A DNA stretch of 64,000 nucleotides from JABFRG01 sp038210445. GTDB taxonomy: Bacteria > Myxococcota_A > Polyangia > Polyangiales > Polyangiaceae. Shown in pieces: positions 8,040 to 16,937 of this stretch (position 1 is the first letter of the stretch; the number at the start of each line of letters is the position of its first letter). A model generated the notes under the pieces. The model did no database searches and was not told the DNA's origin. It saw only the letters and a program-made list of their open reading frames with translations. The DNA lies in NCBI GenBank assembly GCA_038210445.1, contig JBBQWQ010000034.1, positions 1 to 64,000 on the forward strand. Reading direction: 5' to 3'. Both the position numbers and the translations under genes were made by a program.

Positions 8040-8859
8040 CCCGCAGATCCATCACGAGCCTCGGTTGCGCCTTCGCGGCCCGAAGGTCACGGCGAAACAG
8101 GCAGCCCTCCCGAGCGAACAGGAGCGAGCCGTCGTGGTCCCAATCGGCCCAGTCGAGCCGCCCGAGGTCCTCCGCTACCGTTTCAGTCTCGCGCCGCCGC
8201 GGAGCGCGGACCAGCCGATAGGCGTGCACCGTGAAGGGCCCATTGACCTCTGCCATGCCCAGCGTGCTCCGCTCGAGCGTCACATCGGCGCCCGTCGGCT
8301 GCGCCTTCGCCTACGCCCAGGGTGGGGAATACACGTAGCGCATCTCGGGCGTGGCGATGCCGTCCTTGCCCTTCGACTTCAGACGCCACCCTTGCTGCGC
8401 GAGCTGGTTCTCTTCCTCCGGATGGCGCTTTCGATAGTCGGCAATGTCGCCCACAACGAAGTCCGGTGGCATGCCCGCGTTGGCCTTCAGCTCGGGCAGT
8501 ACGTATCCGTAGTTGAGAATGAGCTTGCGGTCGCTCTCGAAGAAGCCACCACCGCCCCAGGTGCTCCCCTCGGGCCAGAGGGCGAGCGCCGTGAAGAAGG
8601 GTGGCCTGCTCACGGCGGTGAAAGTGCCGAGCTTGGTCTTGAACTTGCCGGCGAAGTACACCACGAGCGCGCCGTCCGGCGAGATACCGCAGCGCTCGTC
8701 GTAGATGCGTCCGGAGAGCCACTGTCCGGGTGTGATCTCGTCGGTCGCGAGATCCCAGAGGAGCATGCGCACCTGCTTCGACGGTCCGCGGCGGAGCACC
8801 ACCGCCGTGCGCGCGGCTGGGGCCACCAGCGCGAAAATGCGGGTGGACGCTTCGGTCAT
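8040..8859 (-). pseudogene. Broken beta-propeller-like hypothetical protein
   Basis: Minus-strand coding remains of a conserved hypothetical protein (start MTEASTRIFALVAPAARTA) whose WD/TolB-like pattern includes DERCGISPDGALVVYFAGK and LGRLDWADWDHDGSLLFARE. A TAG stop at 8311-8313 interrupts it in frame after YSPPWA, and the same frame then continues with recognisable homologous sequence down to about position 8040 (CLFRRDL, LVMDLRDL). The C-terminus then appears to lose its frame before the topB start. Family proteins that I recall are continuous over this break, so I call it a pseudogene. A 183-residue truncated product (8311-8859) could still be made. Confidence 0.6.
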
Positions 8860-8909
8860 CTTCGGCCGGACAGCGGATGGCATCCACCGGCAGACTTATC
8901 ACGCGTAGC

Positions 8910-10109
8910 TCAGGGCAAGTAGCCCTGCAGCACAGTGGTGCACGAAGTGGCGTTCAGGTACGGGTGCGGGTTGCCCTGTACGAAATTGTCGAAGAGCTCG
9001 GTGTGCACCGCCCAGCGCCCGTCGACCTTGCGCACCGAGGCATACGCGTAGCCATTCTGCAGGCCCTTGGCGACGCCCGCAAAACCGCCGGCGCCGTCGG
9101 GCAGGAGCGGGAACGCGATGGGCCGCGAGCCGATGCAGGTGGGGTTCTCCAGGGTGAACGTCGTTCCCCCCGCGGCGAGCGGCGCGAAGCCCATTCGCGC
9201 GCTCTGGCCGTACCCGCGCGAGGAAGTCTGGAAGGTGGAAGATGTGACGGGTACGTTGCCGGCAAAGGCGGGCGGCGCTGCGGCGGCGGGCGCCTCGTCC
9301 GAGCTCACGGAGATGCGCAGGTGAACGCCGGCGTCGCCGCTCGAGTCGGGCCCACTGGTGGCGCCGAAGGAGACCAAGCGATCGCTGCCCGAGGGCGGAA
9401 GATGCAGGGTGTGCACGCTGGAGGCGCCCAACACCAGGCCGCCGCTCTGGCTTCGGTAGTATTCAATGTACTCTGCACCATACGGATAGGTAGCGTGCCA
9501 GTCGGCGCCCAGCGCGTTGCCCGCCATGAGCGGCCGGTCGGCCTCGATGCGCACGGTCACGCGCTCGGTGGGCTTGGCGTGAATGGCCACCGCGCTGAGC
9601 GAATAGGCGATAGACCCGCTGCGCGTTCCCAGCTCGTAGCGAAACTCCCGCGACTCTCCTACGTTGAGCGTCCCCAGAATGGCGTCTACCTGCATCTTCT
9701 TGGCCACTCGGAACGGCGCGCCGCCGCTCACCGCGAGGTCGAGCACCGGGAGTGCGGGCTCCTCTGCGAACTGCGCGCCGCGCTTGGCCACGTACTTGGT
9801 GGAGGCGCCGGCGCTCGACTTGAGCGTGATGCTGCGCGACGTGTTGGTCCAGGTGCCCTTCTCCGAGGTCGCGGGCGCCGGCCCGCACGACTTCACCTCG
9901 TAGGTGCCATCGGCGGCGAGGCTCAGCGAACCGAATCGGGTGCACACGCTCTTGGGCTGGAAGTACGATCCCACCAGGCCTGCCTTGGTCATGGTCACCT
10001 TGGGGCCGGCAGTGAGCGCATCGTCGGCCAGCGAGTCTTCGTCCGACTCCTCCGAGGCCGCGAAGCAAGCCGTGAGCGAGAGAAGGGCCACGATGGGAAG
10101 CATGCGCAT
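8910..10109 (-). CDS. Large secreted lipoprotein, unknown function
   Basis: 399-residue predicted lipoprotein starting MRMLPIVALLSLTACFA, with lipobox LTAC near residue 15 and an acidic stretch (SEESDEDSLADD) after it. The first domain (about 40-130) resembles the lipocalin-like layout of proteins that describe a stepwise beta strand set (GSYFQPKSVCTRFGSLSLAADGTYEV, split by a Cys pair). The rest is beta-rich with no recognised motif. The frame is open 87 bp upstream, but only ATG 10109 (or 10103) yields a signal peptide. It is separated by about 130 bp from the beta-helix lipoprotein upstream on the same strand. Confidence 0.7.
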   Translation of the reverse strand: MRMLPIVALLSLTACFAASEESDEDSLADDALTAGPKVTMTKAGLVGSYFQPKSVCTRFGSLSLAADGTYEVKSCGPAPATSEKGTWTNTSRSITLKSSAGASTKYVAKRGAQFAEEPALPVLDLAVSGGAPFRVAKKMQVDAILGTLNVGESREFRYELGTRSGSIAYSLSAVAIHAKPTERVTVRIEADRPLMAGNALGADWHATYPYGAEYIEYYRSQSGGLVLGASSVHTLHLPPSGSDRLVSFGATSGPDSSGDAGVHLRISVSSDEAPAAAAPPAFAGNVPVTSSTFQTSSRGYGQSARMGFAPLAAGGTTFTLENPTCIGSRPIAFPLLPDGAGGFAGVAKGLQNGYAYASVRKVDGRWAVHTELFDNFVQGNPHPYLNATSCTTVLQGYLP

Positions 10110-10243
10110 GGGGTTCGTCCTGAGCTGAGCCGGGGAGGGGGCGGCGCCGATGGCTGCCGCAGCGTTGTCCGAGGTATTGACGACGCGCGGCCCCATCCGT
10201 CACGAAATGCGCGGCCCCTCCGCATTTTCTCCCCGAGGCGATC

Positions 10244-11821
10244 TCACGGCGACTTGCTGGCCTCGCCGGTGCGACCGTACACGCCAAGATTGGCGCGGCC
10301 GCCGTTGGGCATGGGCTCGGTGTCGCCGCCCGCGGCGGGGTCGGCCTTGTCGATGGCGGGGCTGGTTACCGCGTCGTTTACCCATGCGCCCTTGGCGAAG
10401 TGACCGGCGGTGGACTTCTCGTGGTAGTCGTTCTTGGCCTCGTCGACGAAGTGAATCTCGGCGGGCTCGAACACCCCCGCGCCGATGGTGCAGGCGGCGC
10501 CGCCGGCGCAGGTGTTGGGCGCGACGGCGTAGCTCACCTGGATTGCGCAGGTGGGGTCGCCGAAGAGCGCCTCGTCGCCGTTCTTCCAGAAGATTGAATT
10601 GGTGAACGTGGCCTTGGAATACGACTCCATGTACACGCCGCCGCCGCGGCTGCTGGCCGCCGGCGCGCCGGTTTCGTCGTAGGCGTTGAACGCGACGGTG
10701 AGGTGGTCGGCGACCAGCGTGGAGCCCTCGCTCGGTCCGCCCAGGCCATCGACGTAGATGGCGGCGCCGCGGGCCACGCCGTTCTCGCGATAGGCCCGGT
10801 TTCGGTAGACGAGATCGTGCGACATGGTGACGCTGGCTCCGTCGTCCACGAAGACAGCGCCGCCCACGCTGGCGAGGTTGTCGGTGAATACGTTGTACGA
10901 AAGGTCGGCTTTTACCGGCTGCGCGCCGTTGCCAAACACGATGATGGCGCCGCCCCAGCCGTAGCCCAGGTCTTTGCCGGTCTCGTTGCCGCGGAACGTG
11001 CTCCGCGTGATGGTCGCGGTTCGGGTGCCCAGGTAGAGCGCGCCGCCGTGGTCGGCGTGTCCGATATTGCGCTCGAAGACGCTGCCTTCGATGCGCACCG
11101 TCACGTCGCCCACCGCCGCGACCGCGGCGCCCTTCGACGCGCGGTTGTTGCGAAATACCGACCCCACGATGGTGCCGTGGACGCGATCGAACGACGCGCC
11201 GCCGCCTTCGGCATCGACCTTGCCGTTGTCCGCGAATACCGCATTCGAGATGGTGAAGGTGCCTTGCGCCCCGCCACCGTCGCTCTCGGCCTGGAGGCCG
11301 CGCGAGCCCTTCTGCAGGGTCAGGCCGTCGAGCCCCAAGCTCTGCACGTCTGCGGGCGCCATGACCACCGGCTTTTCGGCGTCGGCGGCTTCGAGCACGG
11401 TCGCGCACGCGTCGGTCCGCGACGCGAACCCAGTTGCGAAGCCGCCGACGATGGTCAGGTCCTTGTTGGGCGCCACCAGGTTCTCTCGGTAGCTGCCCGC
11501 GGCGACCCAGATGACGCCTTTGGCGGGCGCGCTGGCCAATGCCTTTGCCAGTGTGCGGAACGGCGACGCCTTGCTGCCGTCCTCGCTCCCGGCGCCGCGC
11601 GCGTCGACGTACGAGGTGGCGGCTGCGGTCGGCATGGTGAGGGCCGGACACTTCACGTCGGCAGACGCCGGTCCGGCGCCGTCGGTCCCTGCGCTGGCGT
11701 CGGCGTTGCCGGTCGCCGCTCGACCTGGGCCTTCCGCGGCGGCGGGGTCCTTCGGCAATGCGCAGCCCCAGAACAGCGTCGAAGTTGCCGCAATCACGAA
11801 GAATACCGAAGAGGTGCGCAT
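10244..11821 (-). CDS. Right-handed beta-helix surface lipoprotein (DUF1565-like)
   Basis: 525-residue predicted lipoprotein. A signal peptide with lipobox WGC (FVIAATSTLFWGC) is followed by a Gly/Ala-rich linker and a parametric N-terminal segment YVDARGAGSEDGS...SPFRTLAKAL...GVIWVAAGSYRE, typical of DUF1565/parallel beta-helix proteins. From about residue 170 to 480 there are repeated beta-helix coils (for example SVFRNNRAS, STFRGNETG, NVFTDNLAS, HLTVAFNAY). No polysaccharide-lyase active site is apparent. A similar N-terminal module occurs in the Gly-rich lipoprotein at 18.2-19.7 kb. Probable role: cell-surface adhesion or glycan binding; inferred. Confidence 0.8.
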   Translation of the reverse strand: MRTSSVFFVIAATSTLFWGCALPKDPAAAEGPGRAATGNADASAGTDGAGPASADVKCPALTMPTAAATSYVDARGAGSEDGSKASPFRTLAKALASAPAKGVIWVAAGSYRENLVAPNKDLTIVGGFATGFASRTDACATVLEAADAEKPVVMAPADVQSLGLDGLTLQKGSRGLQAESDGGGAQGTFTISNAVFADNGKVDAEGGGASFDRVHGTIVGSVFRNNRASKGAAVAAVGDVTVRIEGSVFERNIGHADHGGALYLGTRTATITRSTFRGNETGKDLGYGWGGAIIVFGNGAQPVKADLSYNVFTDNLASVGGAVFVDDGASVTMSHDLVYRNRAYRENGVARGAAIYVDGLGGPSEGSTLVADHLTVAFNAYDETGAPAASSRGGGVYMESYSKATFTNSIFWKNGDEALFGDPTCAIQVSYAVAPNTCAGGAACTIGAGVFEPAEIHFVDEAKNDYHEKSTAGHFAKGAWVNDAVTSPAIDKADPAAGGDTEPMPNGGRANLGVYGRTGEASKSP

Positions 11822-11882
11822 GGTTGGTCGATCTCCCACCGGGAGATGCCGGCGCCCCGCACGGGTCGCACACAAATCTGCG

Positions 11883-12518
11883 TCAGCCGCCCAGTTGCAC
11901 TGCTTTTCGCACCCAGGTGTCGACCTCGGCAGCCTCCACGAGAAAATCGGCGACGTCGGCGCGGGCGATGGACCCCGGGACCTTCTTCGCGCCGGTCTCC
12001 TTCGCGTAGCGATGCCGCGCCTCTCCGTCCGTCAGGCGCGTGGGGCGGGCGATGACCCACTCGAGGCCGCTCTCTTTTACAAGCTTCTCCTGGCGTTCGT
12101 GATCCTGGAAGGGACCGCGCAGGACCAAGCCCACGATCAGTGTATTCAGCAAGAATCCGTTCTGCGCGCGACTCTCGCCCACACCGAAGGCGCTCAGCAC
12201 CACCAGTCGCTGCACGCCCGCTGCCTCCATGGCGCTCACCACCAGCGCCGTGCCCTGCGAAAAGTAGTTGGGATTCTTGCGAAACCCGGAGATCCCCGAC
12301 GTGGATGCCGTGACCAGCACCGCATCGTGTCCCGGCACCACCGCGTCCACCGCCGCCTTGTCGTGAAAGCTCCCCGCAGCCCGCGTGAGATTGTCGTGGC
12401 GCAGGGTCAGCTTCTCGGGCGATCGCGCGAAGGCGGTGACCCGATGCCCGCGCTGGAGCGCCGTCTCGACCGCCAGCGCTCCCGTACCCTGCGACGCACC
12501 CACCACCAAGATGTTCAT
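11883..12518 (-). CDS. NAD(P)H-binding NmrA-like/SDR-type oxidoreductase
   Basis: 211-residue atypical short-chain dehydrogenase with the Rossmann dinucleotide motif GASQGTG at residues 7-13 of MNILVVGASQ and the usual VVLSAFGVG and RPTRLTDGE strands of NAD(P)H-binding (PF13460) proteins. This family acts as flavin/biliverdin-reductase-like enzymes or redox-sensing regulators. The frame is open far upstream, but only ATG 12518 is consistent with the family. It follows the DJ-1/PfpI gene by 20 bp in the same direction, so the pair is probably an operon with a protective or detoxifying role. Confidence 0.85.
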   Translation of the reverse strand: MNILVVGASQGTGALAVETALQRGHRVTAFARSPEKLTLRHDNLTRAAGSFHDKAAVDAVVPGHDAVLVTASTSGISGFRKNPNYFSQGTALVVSAMEAAGVQRLVVLSAFGVGESRAQNGFLLNTLIVGLVLRGPFQDHERQEKLVKESGLEWVIARPTRLTDGEARHRYAKETGAKKVPGSIARADVADFLVEAAEVDTWVRKAVQLGG

Positions 12519-12538
12519 GAGGGGAACATACACGGTTC

Positions 12539-13213
12539 CTACGAGAGGAGCGTGAGGAGCGCCTTGGCCGCGGCCTTGGACGAAGCCGGATTCTGCCCGG
12601 TGATCAGCCGCCCGTCGGTGATGGCCAGTACGCCCCAGTCGTCGACCTTCTCGTACTTGCCCCCGAGCCGCACCAGCTCGTCTTCCACCAGGAACGGCAC
12701 GACGTCGGTGAGCTTCACCGCGGCCTCTTCGCTGTTCGTGAATCCGGTAACGCGCTTGCCAGAGACGATCGGCTTGCCGTTCACGCGCACGTGCCGGAGC
12801 ACGCCCGGCGCATGGCATACCGCGGCCACCGGTTTGCCGGCCTCCGCGAACGCCTCGATGAGCTTGATCGAGGCCGCATCCTCGGCCAGGTCCCACAGCG
12901 GCCCGTGGCCGCCCGGGTAGAACACCGCGTCGAAGTCGCCGGCGCGGACCGCCGCCAGAGCGTGCGTCGAGCTCAGCGCCTTCTGCGCCGCAGGGTCGTC
13001 CTTGAAGCGCCGGGTATCGTCGGTCTGGCCGTCGGCTTCGTCGCTCTTGGGGTCGAGTGGCGGCCTTCCGCCCTTGGGCGAAGCCAGCGTCAGCTCCGCG
13101 CCTGCGTCGAGGAATGTGTAGTACGGCGCCGCCAGCTCCTCGAGCCAGAAGCCGGTCTTCTTGCCGGTGTTGCCCAGCTCATCGTGCGAGGTGAGAACCA
13201 TGAGAATCTTCAT
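12539..13213 (-). CDS. DJ-1/PfpI family protein (Hsp31/glyoxalase III-like)
   Basis: 224-residue type 1 glutamine-amidotransferase-fold protein. The nucleophile elbow AVCHAPG carries the catalytic Cys at about residue 130, and YPGGHGPLWDL (about 107-117) supplies the oxyanion/acidic side typical of the Hsp31-like branch, which converts methylglyoxal to lactate or repairs glycated proteins. The N-terminal KILMVLTSHDELGNTGKKTG is characteristic of this branch. It is the first gene of a two-gene unit with the NmrA-like oxidoreductase 20 bp downstream. Confidence 0.88.
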   Translation of the reverse strand: MKILMVLTSHDELGNTGKKTGFWLEELAAPYYTFLDAGAELTLASPKGGRPPLDPKSDEADGQTDDTRRFKDDPAAQKALSSTHALAAVRAGDFDAVFYPGGHGPLWDLAEDAASIKLIEAFAEAGKPVAAVCHAPGVLRHVRVNGKPIVSGKRVTGFTNSEEAAVKLTDVVPFLVEDELVRLGGKYEKVDDWGVLAITDGRLITGQNPASSKAAAKALLTLLS

Positions 13214-13396
13214 TGAAGTGCTCCGCTTTGGCCGCAGCGGTGCAAATAGGGTGCCGCTTTCGGGGCGCGTACTTCTGCGCTTTTCACTCTCCGAGCTTCG
13301 GCAAATGCGCCTCCCCTGATGCGAAATGCCACGCGCCACTGCGCGGCTGCCCGCTATCGTAGAAGCATGCGCGCTCAACTCCGAGAGCACCGAACC

Positions 13397-14473
13397 ATGC
13401 CCATCACCGCGCTATGGCTCGTGCTCTTGATGCTGCCGAATGGGGCATGTAGCCCCTCTCCGCCCGCAGCTCTGCCGCCCCCTTCTCCGGGTGCCCTCGA
13501 CGTCGACGCGGGTGCGGCGCCGGTGGTGACGGAGCCGCCCGCCGATGCCGACGCGGGCGTTCGCGCGCCGCCCGATGCCGAGCGAAGAGAGGCCCTCCGC
13601 AATCGCTACCTGGCGCCCTCCACGGCGCGTGTACTGTACACATGGACCACGCCCGAGCAGCTCGCGGCCTTGCGCGCCGGTGAGCGGGTGCTCTCGCGCG
13701 AGAGCTCGCCGGAAAAGGGGCACGCCGGCTTCGACCACCTCTTGAGTCAGCTCACGTACCAGCCGGGCGCCGACCAGGAGCGCGAGGTGCCGGCGCTCCT
13801 CTTCCACGCCGGGTACGCCAAGAAGCGTTTCGCATGGCACACCGCCTTCGGCGCCATTCTCGGCCTGGGCGCTGGGCCCTATGGCTCGGTGCTTCTTCGC
13901 GTGACCCTCAAACCGACCGCGGTCGTCACCGACTTCATCGCCGAGACCGCGGTGGTCGATGGCAAGACGGTGGCAGCCCGCGAGCTCACCAAGTTTCCCG
14001 AGCGCCTCGGCGCTATCTACTACGAGGGCCCCGGCTATCACGAGATCGTGCTGCCCAACGAATCGATGATCGAAGAGGTTTCCGCCAACACCGACACCAT
14101 CCGGCGCGAGCTCGAGGACGAGCTTTCCTTTCTACAGGGCATTCGCGAAGGCGATCTTCGTACCCGAGAGCTCGCCCATGCGTTCGTGGGAGCGCCGCCG
14201 TACGCCATCGAAGCGCTCGAGCCCTACCGCGCGAGCCTGCGCGCCTTCCTCGACCACATGCCGGCGGAGCCCTTCGTGCGCCGGCCAAGCTTCGCCTTCC
14301 AGCTGGGGGTCAAGCGTGCGCAGCTACCGTTTTGCCGCTCCAGCGGACGCAAGCGCGTCGCGACGCTAGACCTCAGTCACCCCGTTCACGTCATGCAAGT
14401 GCAGTGTGCACCCATGAGCGCGTGCCGCCCCAACTACGACGTCTGTCGCCCGGTGCCCGAGCCGTTTCACTAG
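13397..14473 (+). CDS. Secreted lipoprotein, unknown function
   Basis: 358-residue predicted lipoprotein beginning MPITALWLVLLMLPNGAC, with the likely lipidated Cys at residue 18, then a Pro/Ala/Asp-rich linker (about 20-65) and a globular domain of about 280 residues. Features of the domain include an AWHTAFGAILGLGAGPYGS segment, PERLGAIYYEGPGYHEIVL and a Cys-rich C-terminus (PFCRSSG, MQVQCAPMSACRP). No family is recognised. ATG 13367 is an alternative start that would extend the N-terminus by ten residues. Confidence 0.65.
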   Translation: MPITALWLVLLMLPNGACSPSPPAALPPPSPGALDVDAGAAPVVTEPPADADAGVRAPPDAERREALRNRYLAPSTARVLYTWTTPEQLAALRAGERVLSRESSPEKGHAGFDHLLSQLTYQPGADQEREVPALLFHAGYAKKRFAWHTAFGAILGLGAGPYGSVLLRVTLKPTAVVTDFIAETAVVDGKTVAARELTKFPERLGAIYYEGPGYHEIVLPNESMIEEVSANTDTIRRELEDELSFLQGIREGDLRTRELAHAFVGAPPYAIEALEPYRASLRAFLDHMPAEPFVRRPSFAFQLGVKRAQLPFCRSSGRKRVATLDLSHPVHVMQVQCAPMSACRPNYDVCRPVPEPFH

Positions 14474-14474
14474 C

Positions 14475-14714
14475 TCAGAGGGGGCGGGTCATGAAGATGC
14501 TGAACGGATCGAGCTGGTCGTCGCCGAAGGGGCCGCAGCGCCTGAACCCGTCGCGCTCGTAGAGACCGAGCGCCGGCGCGAAGGCCGGTGCGCGTAGTGC
14601 CTCCAGACCCAGCGCATGAACGCTCTCCGGCGGCTCGGCGACGAGCGCGCGGATCTCGGTTCCGGTGAGGTCGTCGGGGCGAATCTCCAGTGCGAGTGGC
14701 GAGTGGTCGTTCAC
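14475..14714 (-). pseudogene. Collapsed GNAT acetyltransferase
   Basis: 79-codon GTG-started frame that carries both ends of a GNAT N-acetyltransferase but not the middle. The beginning (LEIRPDDLTGTEIRALVAE, PPESVHALGLEALRAP) matches the N-terminal strand/helix of a common GNAT subfamily, and it jumps directly to the C-terminal AFAPALGLYERDGFRRCGPF...DPFSIFMTRPL. The acetyl-CoA pyrophosphate-binding motif A (R/Q-x-x-G-x-G/A) that should lie between them is absent, as is the short helix before PPESVHAL. An in-frame internal deletion of roughly 80 codons explains this. Such a product cannot bind acetyl-CoA in the normal way. Confidence 0.65.
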
Positions 14715-14746
14715 CGCGCGCAGGATAGGGCGAGCGCCGCTTCCCG

Positions 14747-16195
14747 TCAGCGGGGTAGCTCGAGGCTCACGTCGAACGCGTAGGTCGCCGGGGCGCCATT
14801 GGCGGTGAGCATTCCCTCGAAGTGCACGTCGACGGCGGCTGCGGTGCGCTTCGTGAAGGCGTACTTGCAGGTCTTGTAGGTGATGGCGACGTCGGGCTCG
14901 AGCACCGCTTCGACGTCGCTCGAGGCGCAGAAGCCCGTGGCGGGGTACGTTGCCTGCAGCGGAACCGTACCGCGGAATGCGATCGGCCGTGCGGTGCTGC
15001 GTCCGGCCCGCGGCGCGGCGGTGACGAACACGGTGGCGAGCTCGGCGGGATGGTAGGTGGAACCGTCGCTGAAGCCCCACGCCGCGGTGACGCTCAGCGC
15101 GACCCCGTCGATGGACGCTGCGGCAGTGTAGTTGGGCAAGGGTACCGGCGCGACCGGGAGCGGAGATGCCGAGCGCTGGAACAGCCCGCCCGCCTTGGTG
15201 CGCGCGAACACCGTTCCATCGGCCAGCACCTGGAGCTCGCGAACGTCGGTCGGGAGCCCGGCGTCGGAGCGCAGGCTCACGGCGCCGCTCTTGCCCAGGT
15301 GTAGCGGCTCGGCGGTGCCGTCCGAGTCGAGGCCCACGGCGAACAGATCGTCGGGGGTCGCACCGCCGATACCGCTCAGCACCAGGCGATTGATCCGAGG
15401 GGCGAGCATCTCGGATTTCGGTCCGCTCACCGTCGCCAGCGCGCCACCGCTGAAGCTCGCCACGAGCGTTCCGCCCACACCGCCGAGCCCGGCGACCCGC
15501 CCGAGCGCCACCATCGAGGGCGTGACGGTCACGCCCAGTGGGAGGCTCGTCTTCTGGATGCCGTCGGTGGTTGCCAGATACAGCTCGCCGCCGACCACCG
15601 CGACGTTGGACACCACCGGAAGCGAGACGAAGCGCGAGCTTCCGTTCTTCATCTCGCCGAACGAGTCCTTCGACCCCGCGGCGTACGCTTCGTTCTTCGA
15701 CACCGCCGCCACCGAGCGACACCCACCGAAGAACTTGTCGCGTGGGATGCCCGCCTCCACTCGGAAGCACAGGCCGTCGTCCCATCCGGTCCACACCGAG
15801 CCGTCGGCACCCAACGAGACCGGCAGGTCGGCCTTCACCGTAGCGCCGTCGATGGTCGGGTGCTTGGCGGTGTCGAACAGCTCGCGGAAGGTTCCCGCTT
15901 CGAGGACAGCAACGCCGGTCCCGCCCGTGCGCTCGAAGGTGACGTAGAGCTGCGCGCCGTACGCGCGCATCGACGTCACCGCGCCGAAGCCCTGCGTGTC
16001 CACTGGCGCCCACGCGGAGGTGCCGGGGGCGCCGTCGACCGGCGCGCTGCCATCGCTGGTGGTCACCCCGCCATCGTTGCCCGGCGCATCGCCTGGCGCG
16101 CCGCTCCCACCACTCGAGCTGCAGGCGGCGCTCGCTGCGAGGAACACGACACCGAGCACTGAGCGCGTGCCAAAAGGAAGGGATGAAATGGGCAT
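14747..16195 (-). CDS. Large secreted lipoprotein, propeller-like
   Basis: 482-residue predicted lipoprotein; MPISSLPFGTRSVLGVVFL leads to lipobox SAAC near residue 25 and then a Ser/Gly/Asp linker. The central part (about 65-330) consists of repeated beta units with phrases such as SMRAYGAQLYVTFE, VAAVSKNEAYAAG, NVAVVGGELYLATTDG and ELQVLADGTVFARTKAGG, which look like blades of a beta-propeller. The last 130 residues (CASSDVEAVLEPDVAITYKTC and onward) form a separate beta domain with a cysteine pair. Enzyme motifs are not visible. ATG 16195 fits the signal peptide. Confidence 0.7.
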   Translation of the reverse strand: MPISSLPFGTRSVLGVVFLAASAACSSSGGSGAPGDAPGNDGGVTTSDGSAPVDGAPGTSAWAPVDTQGFGAVTSMRAYGAQLYVTFERTGGTGVAVLEAGTFRELFDTAKHPTIDGATVKADLPVSLGADGSVWTGWDDGLCFRVEAGIPRDKFFGGCRSVAAVSKNEAYAAGSKDSFGEMKNGSSRFVSLPVVSNVAVVGGELYLATTDGIQKTSLPLGVTVTPSMVALGRVAGLGGVGGTLVASFSGGALATVSGPKSEMLAPRINRLVLSGIGGATPDDLFAVGLDSDGTAEPLHLGKSGAVSLRSDAGLPTDVRELQVLADGTVFARTKAGGLFQRSASPLPVAPVPLPNYTAAASIDGVALSVTAAWGFSDGSTYHPAELATVFVTAAPRAGRSTARPIAFRGTVPLQATYPATGFCASSDVEAVLEPDVAITYKTCKYAFTKRTAAAVDVHFEGMLTANGAPATYAFDVSLELPR

Positions 16196-16323
16196 AAGTG
16201 GCACTCCGTGCAAATGTAGACGGGGGCCGCCGCCGGTTATTCACCGCGCCGCTCGTTCTCGTGATCCGCGCGCGTCGCTCCCTGCATACCTCGAGCGTCC
16301 CTTCACTTGCCCGAGGTACCGTC

Positions 16324-16935
16324 ATGTCCCCGTTTCGAACGAGCCGCTGCGCTGCCCTCATGCTCGCGCTCGTGGCGCTCTCGACCCAGCGTGTTGCCAG
16401 CGCCGAGACCTCGCATCGCGTCGAGATGGCAGCGGCCGACGCCGCGGCCGTTCCCATCGTGGCCGGCGGCGTTGCGCTCATCGCCTACGAGAACACCCTC
16501 GACCGAAGCACGGGTGCGTACCCCCGGTCGCTGCTGCTCACCTTGGGAGGAATCGAGCTTCAGAGCGTCGGCGTCGCGGTGCTCGCGCTCGCCAATCCCC
16601 TGCAGCAGCTCGTCGCCTGGAAGAACCCGCGTCGCGCGCTCGGAAGCTTGGGTCTGCGCCTCGGCGCCATCGCCCTGGGAGCCGGCACCGGCGCGCTGGT
16701 GGCCGGCCGTTCCGGGCCGCTGCTTTACGATCTCCGCAACGAGCGTGGGCACGTCGAGATGATGCCGCCGCTCGTCGGGGCCCTCGTTGCGCTGCCCATC
16801 GCCTCGGTGGTCGACATGGCCTTCGCCGCCGAGGCTCCGACGCGCACCCAAGGCGGCTCCGCGCACCCCTCGTGCACGCCGTCGCTGGCCATGAACCGCG
16901 ACGGCGTCTCGGTGTCGTGCGCTGGCAGCTTCTAG
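16324..16935 (+). CDS. Exported membrane-associated protein, unknown
   Basis: 203-residue protein with a cleavable signal peptide (MSPFRTSRCAALMLALVALS, probable cleavage after RVASA at about residue 29) and three to four additional hydrophobic segments (VPIVAGGVALIAY, LLLTLGGIELQSVGVAVLALA, LGAIALGAGTGALVAG, PLVGALVALPIASVVDMAFA). A Cys pair occurs near the C-terminus (HPSCTPS...VSCAGSF). It looks like a small outer- or inner-membrane protein; no family is recognised. Its stop lies 2 bp from the convergent SRPBCC gene. Confidence 0.6.
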   Translation: MSPFRTSRCAALMLALVALSTQRVASAETSHRVEMAAADAAAVPIVAGGVALIAYENTLDRSTGAYPRSLLLTLGGIELQSVGVAVLALANPLQQLVAWKNPRRALGSLGLRLGAIALGAGTGALVAGRSGPLLYDLRNERGHVEMMPPLVGALVALPIASVVDMAFAAEAPTRTQGGSAHPSCTPSLAMNRDGVSVSCAGSF

Positions 16936-16937
16936 GA

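Noticed and set aside
7813..8283. Extension of the topoisomerase-RecQ protein upstream to 8283
   Set aside because: The added residues include propeller-like remains of another gene; the canonical topoisomerase III N-terminus begins at 7812.
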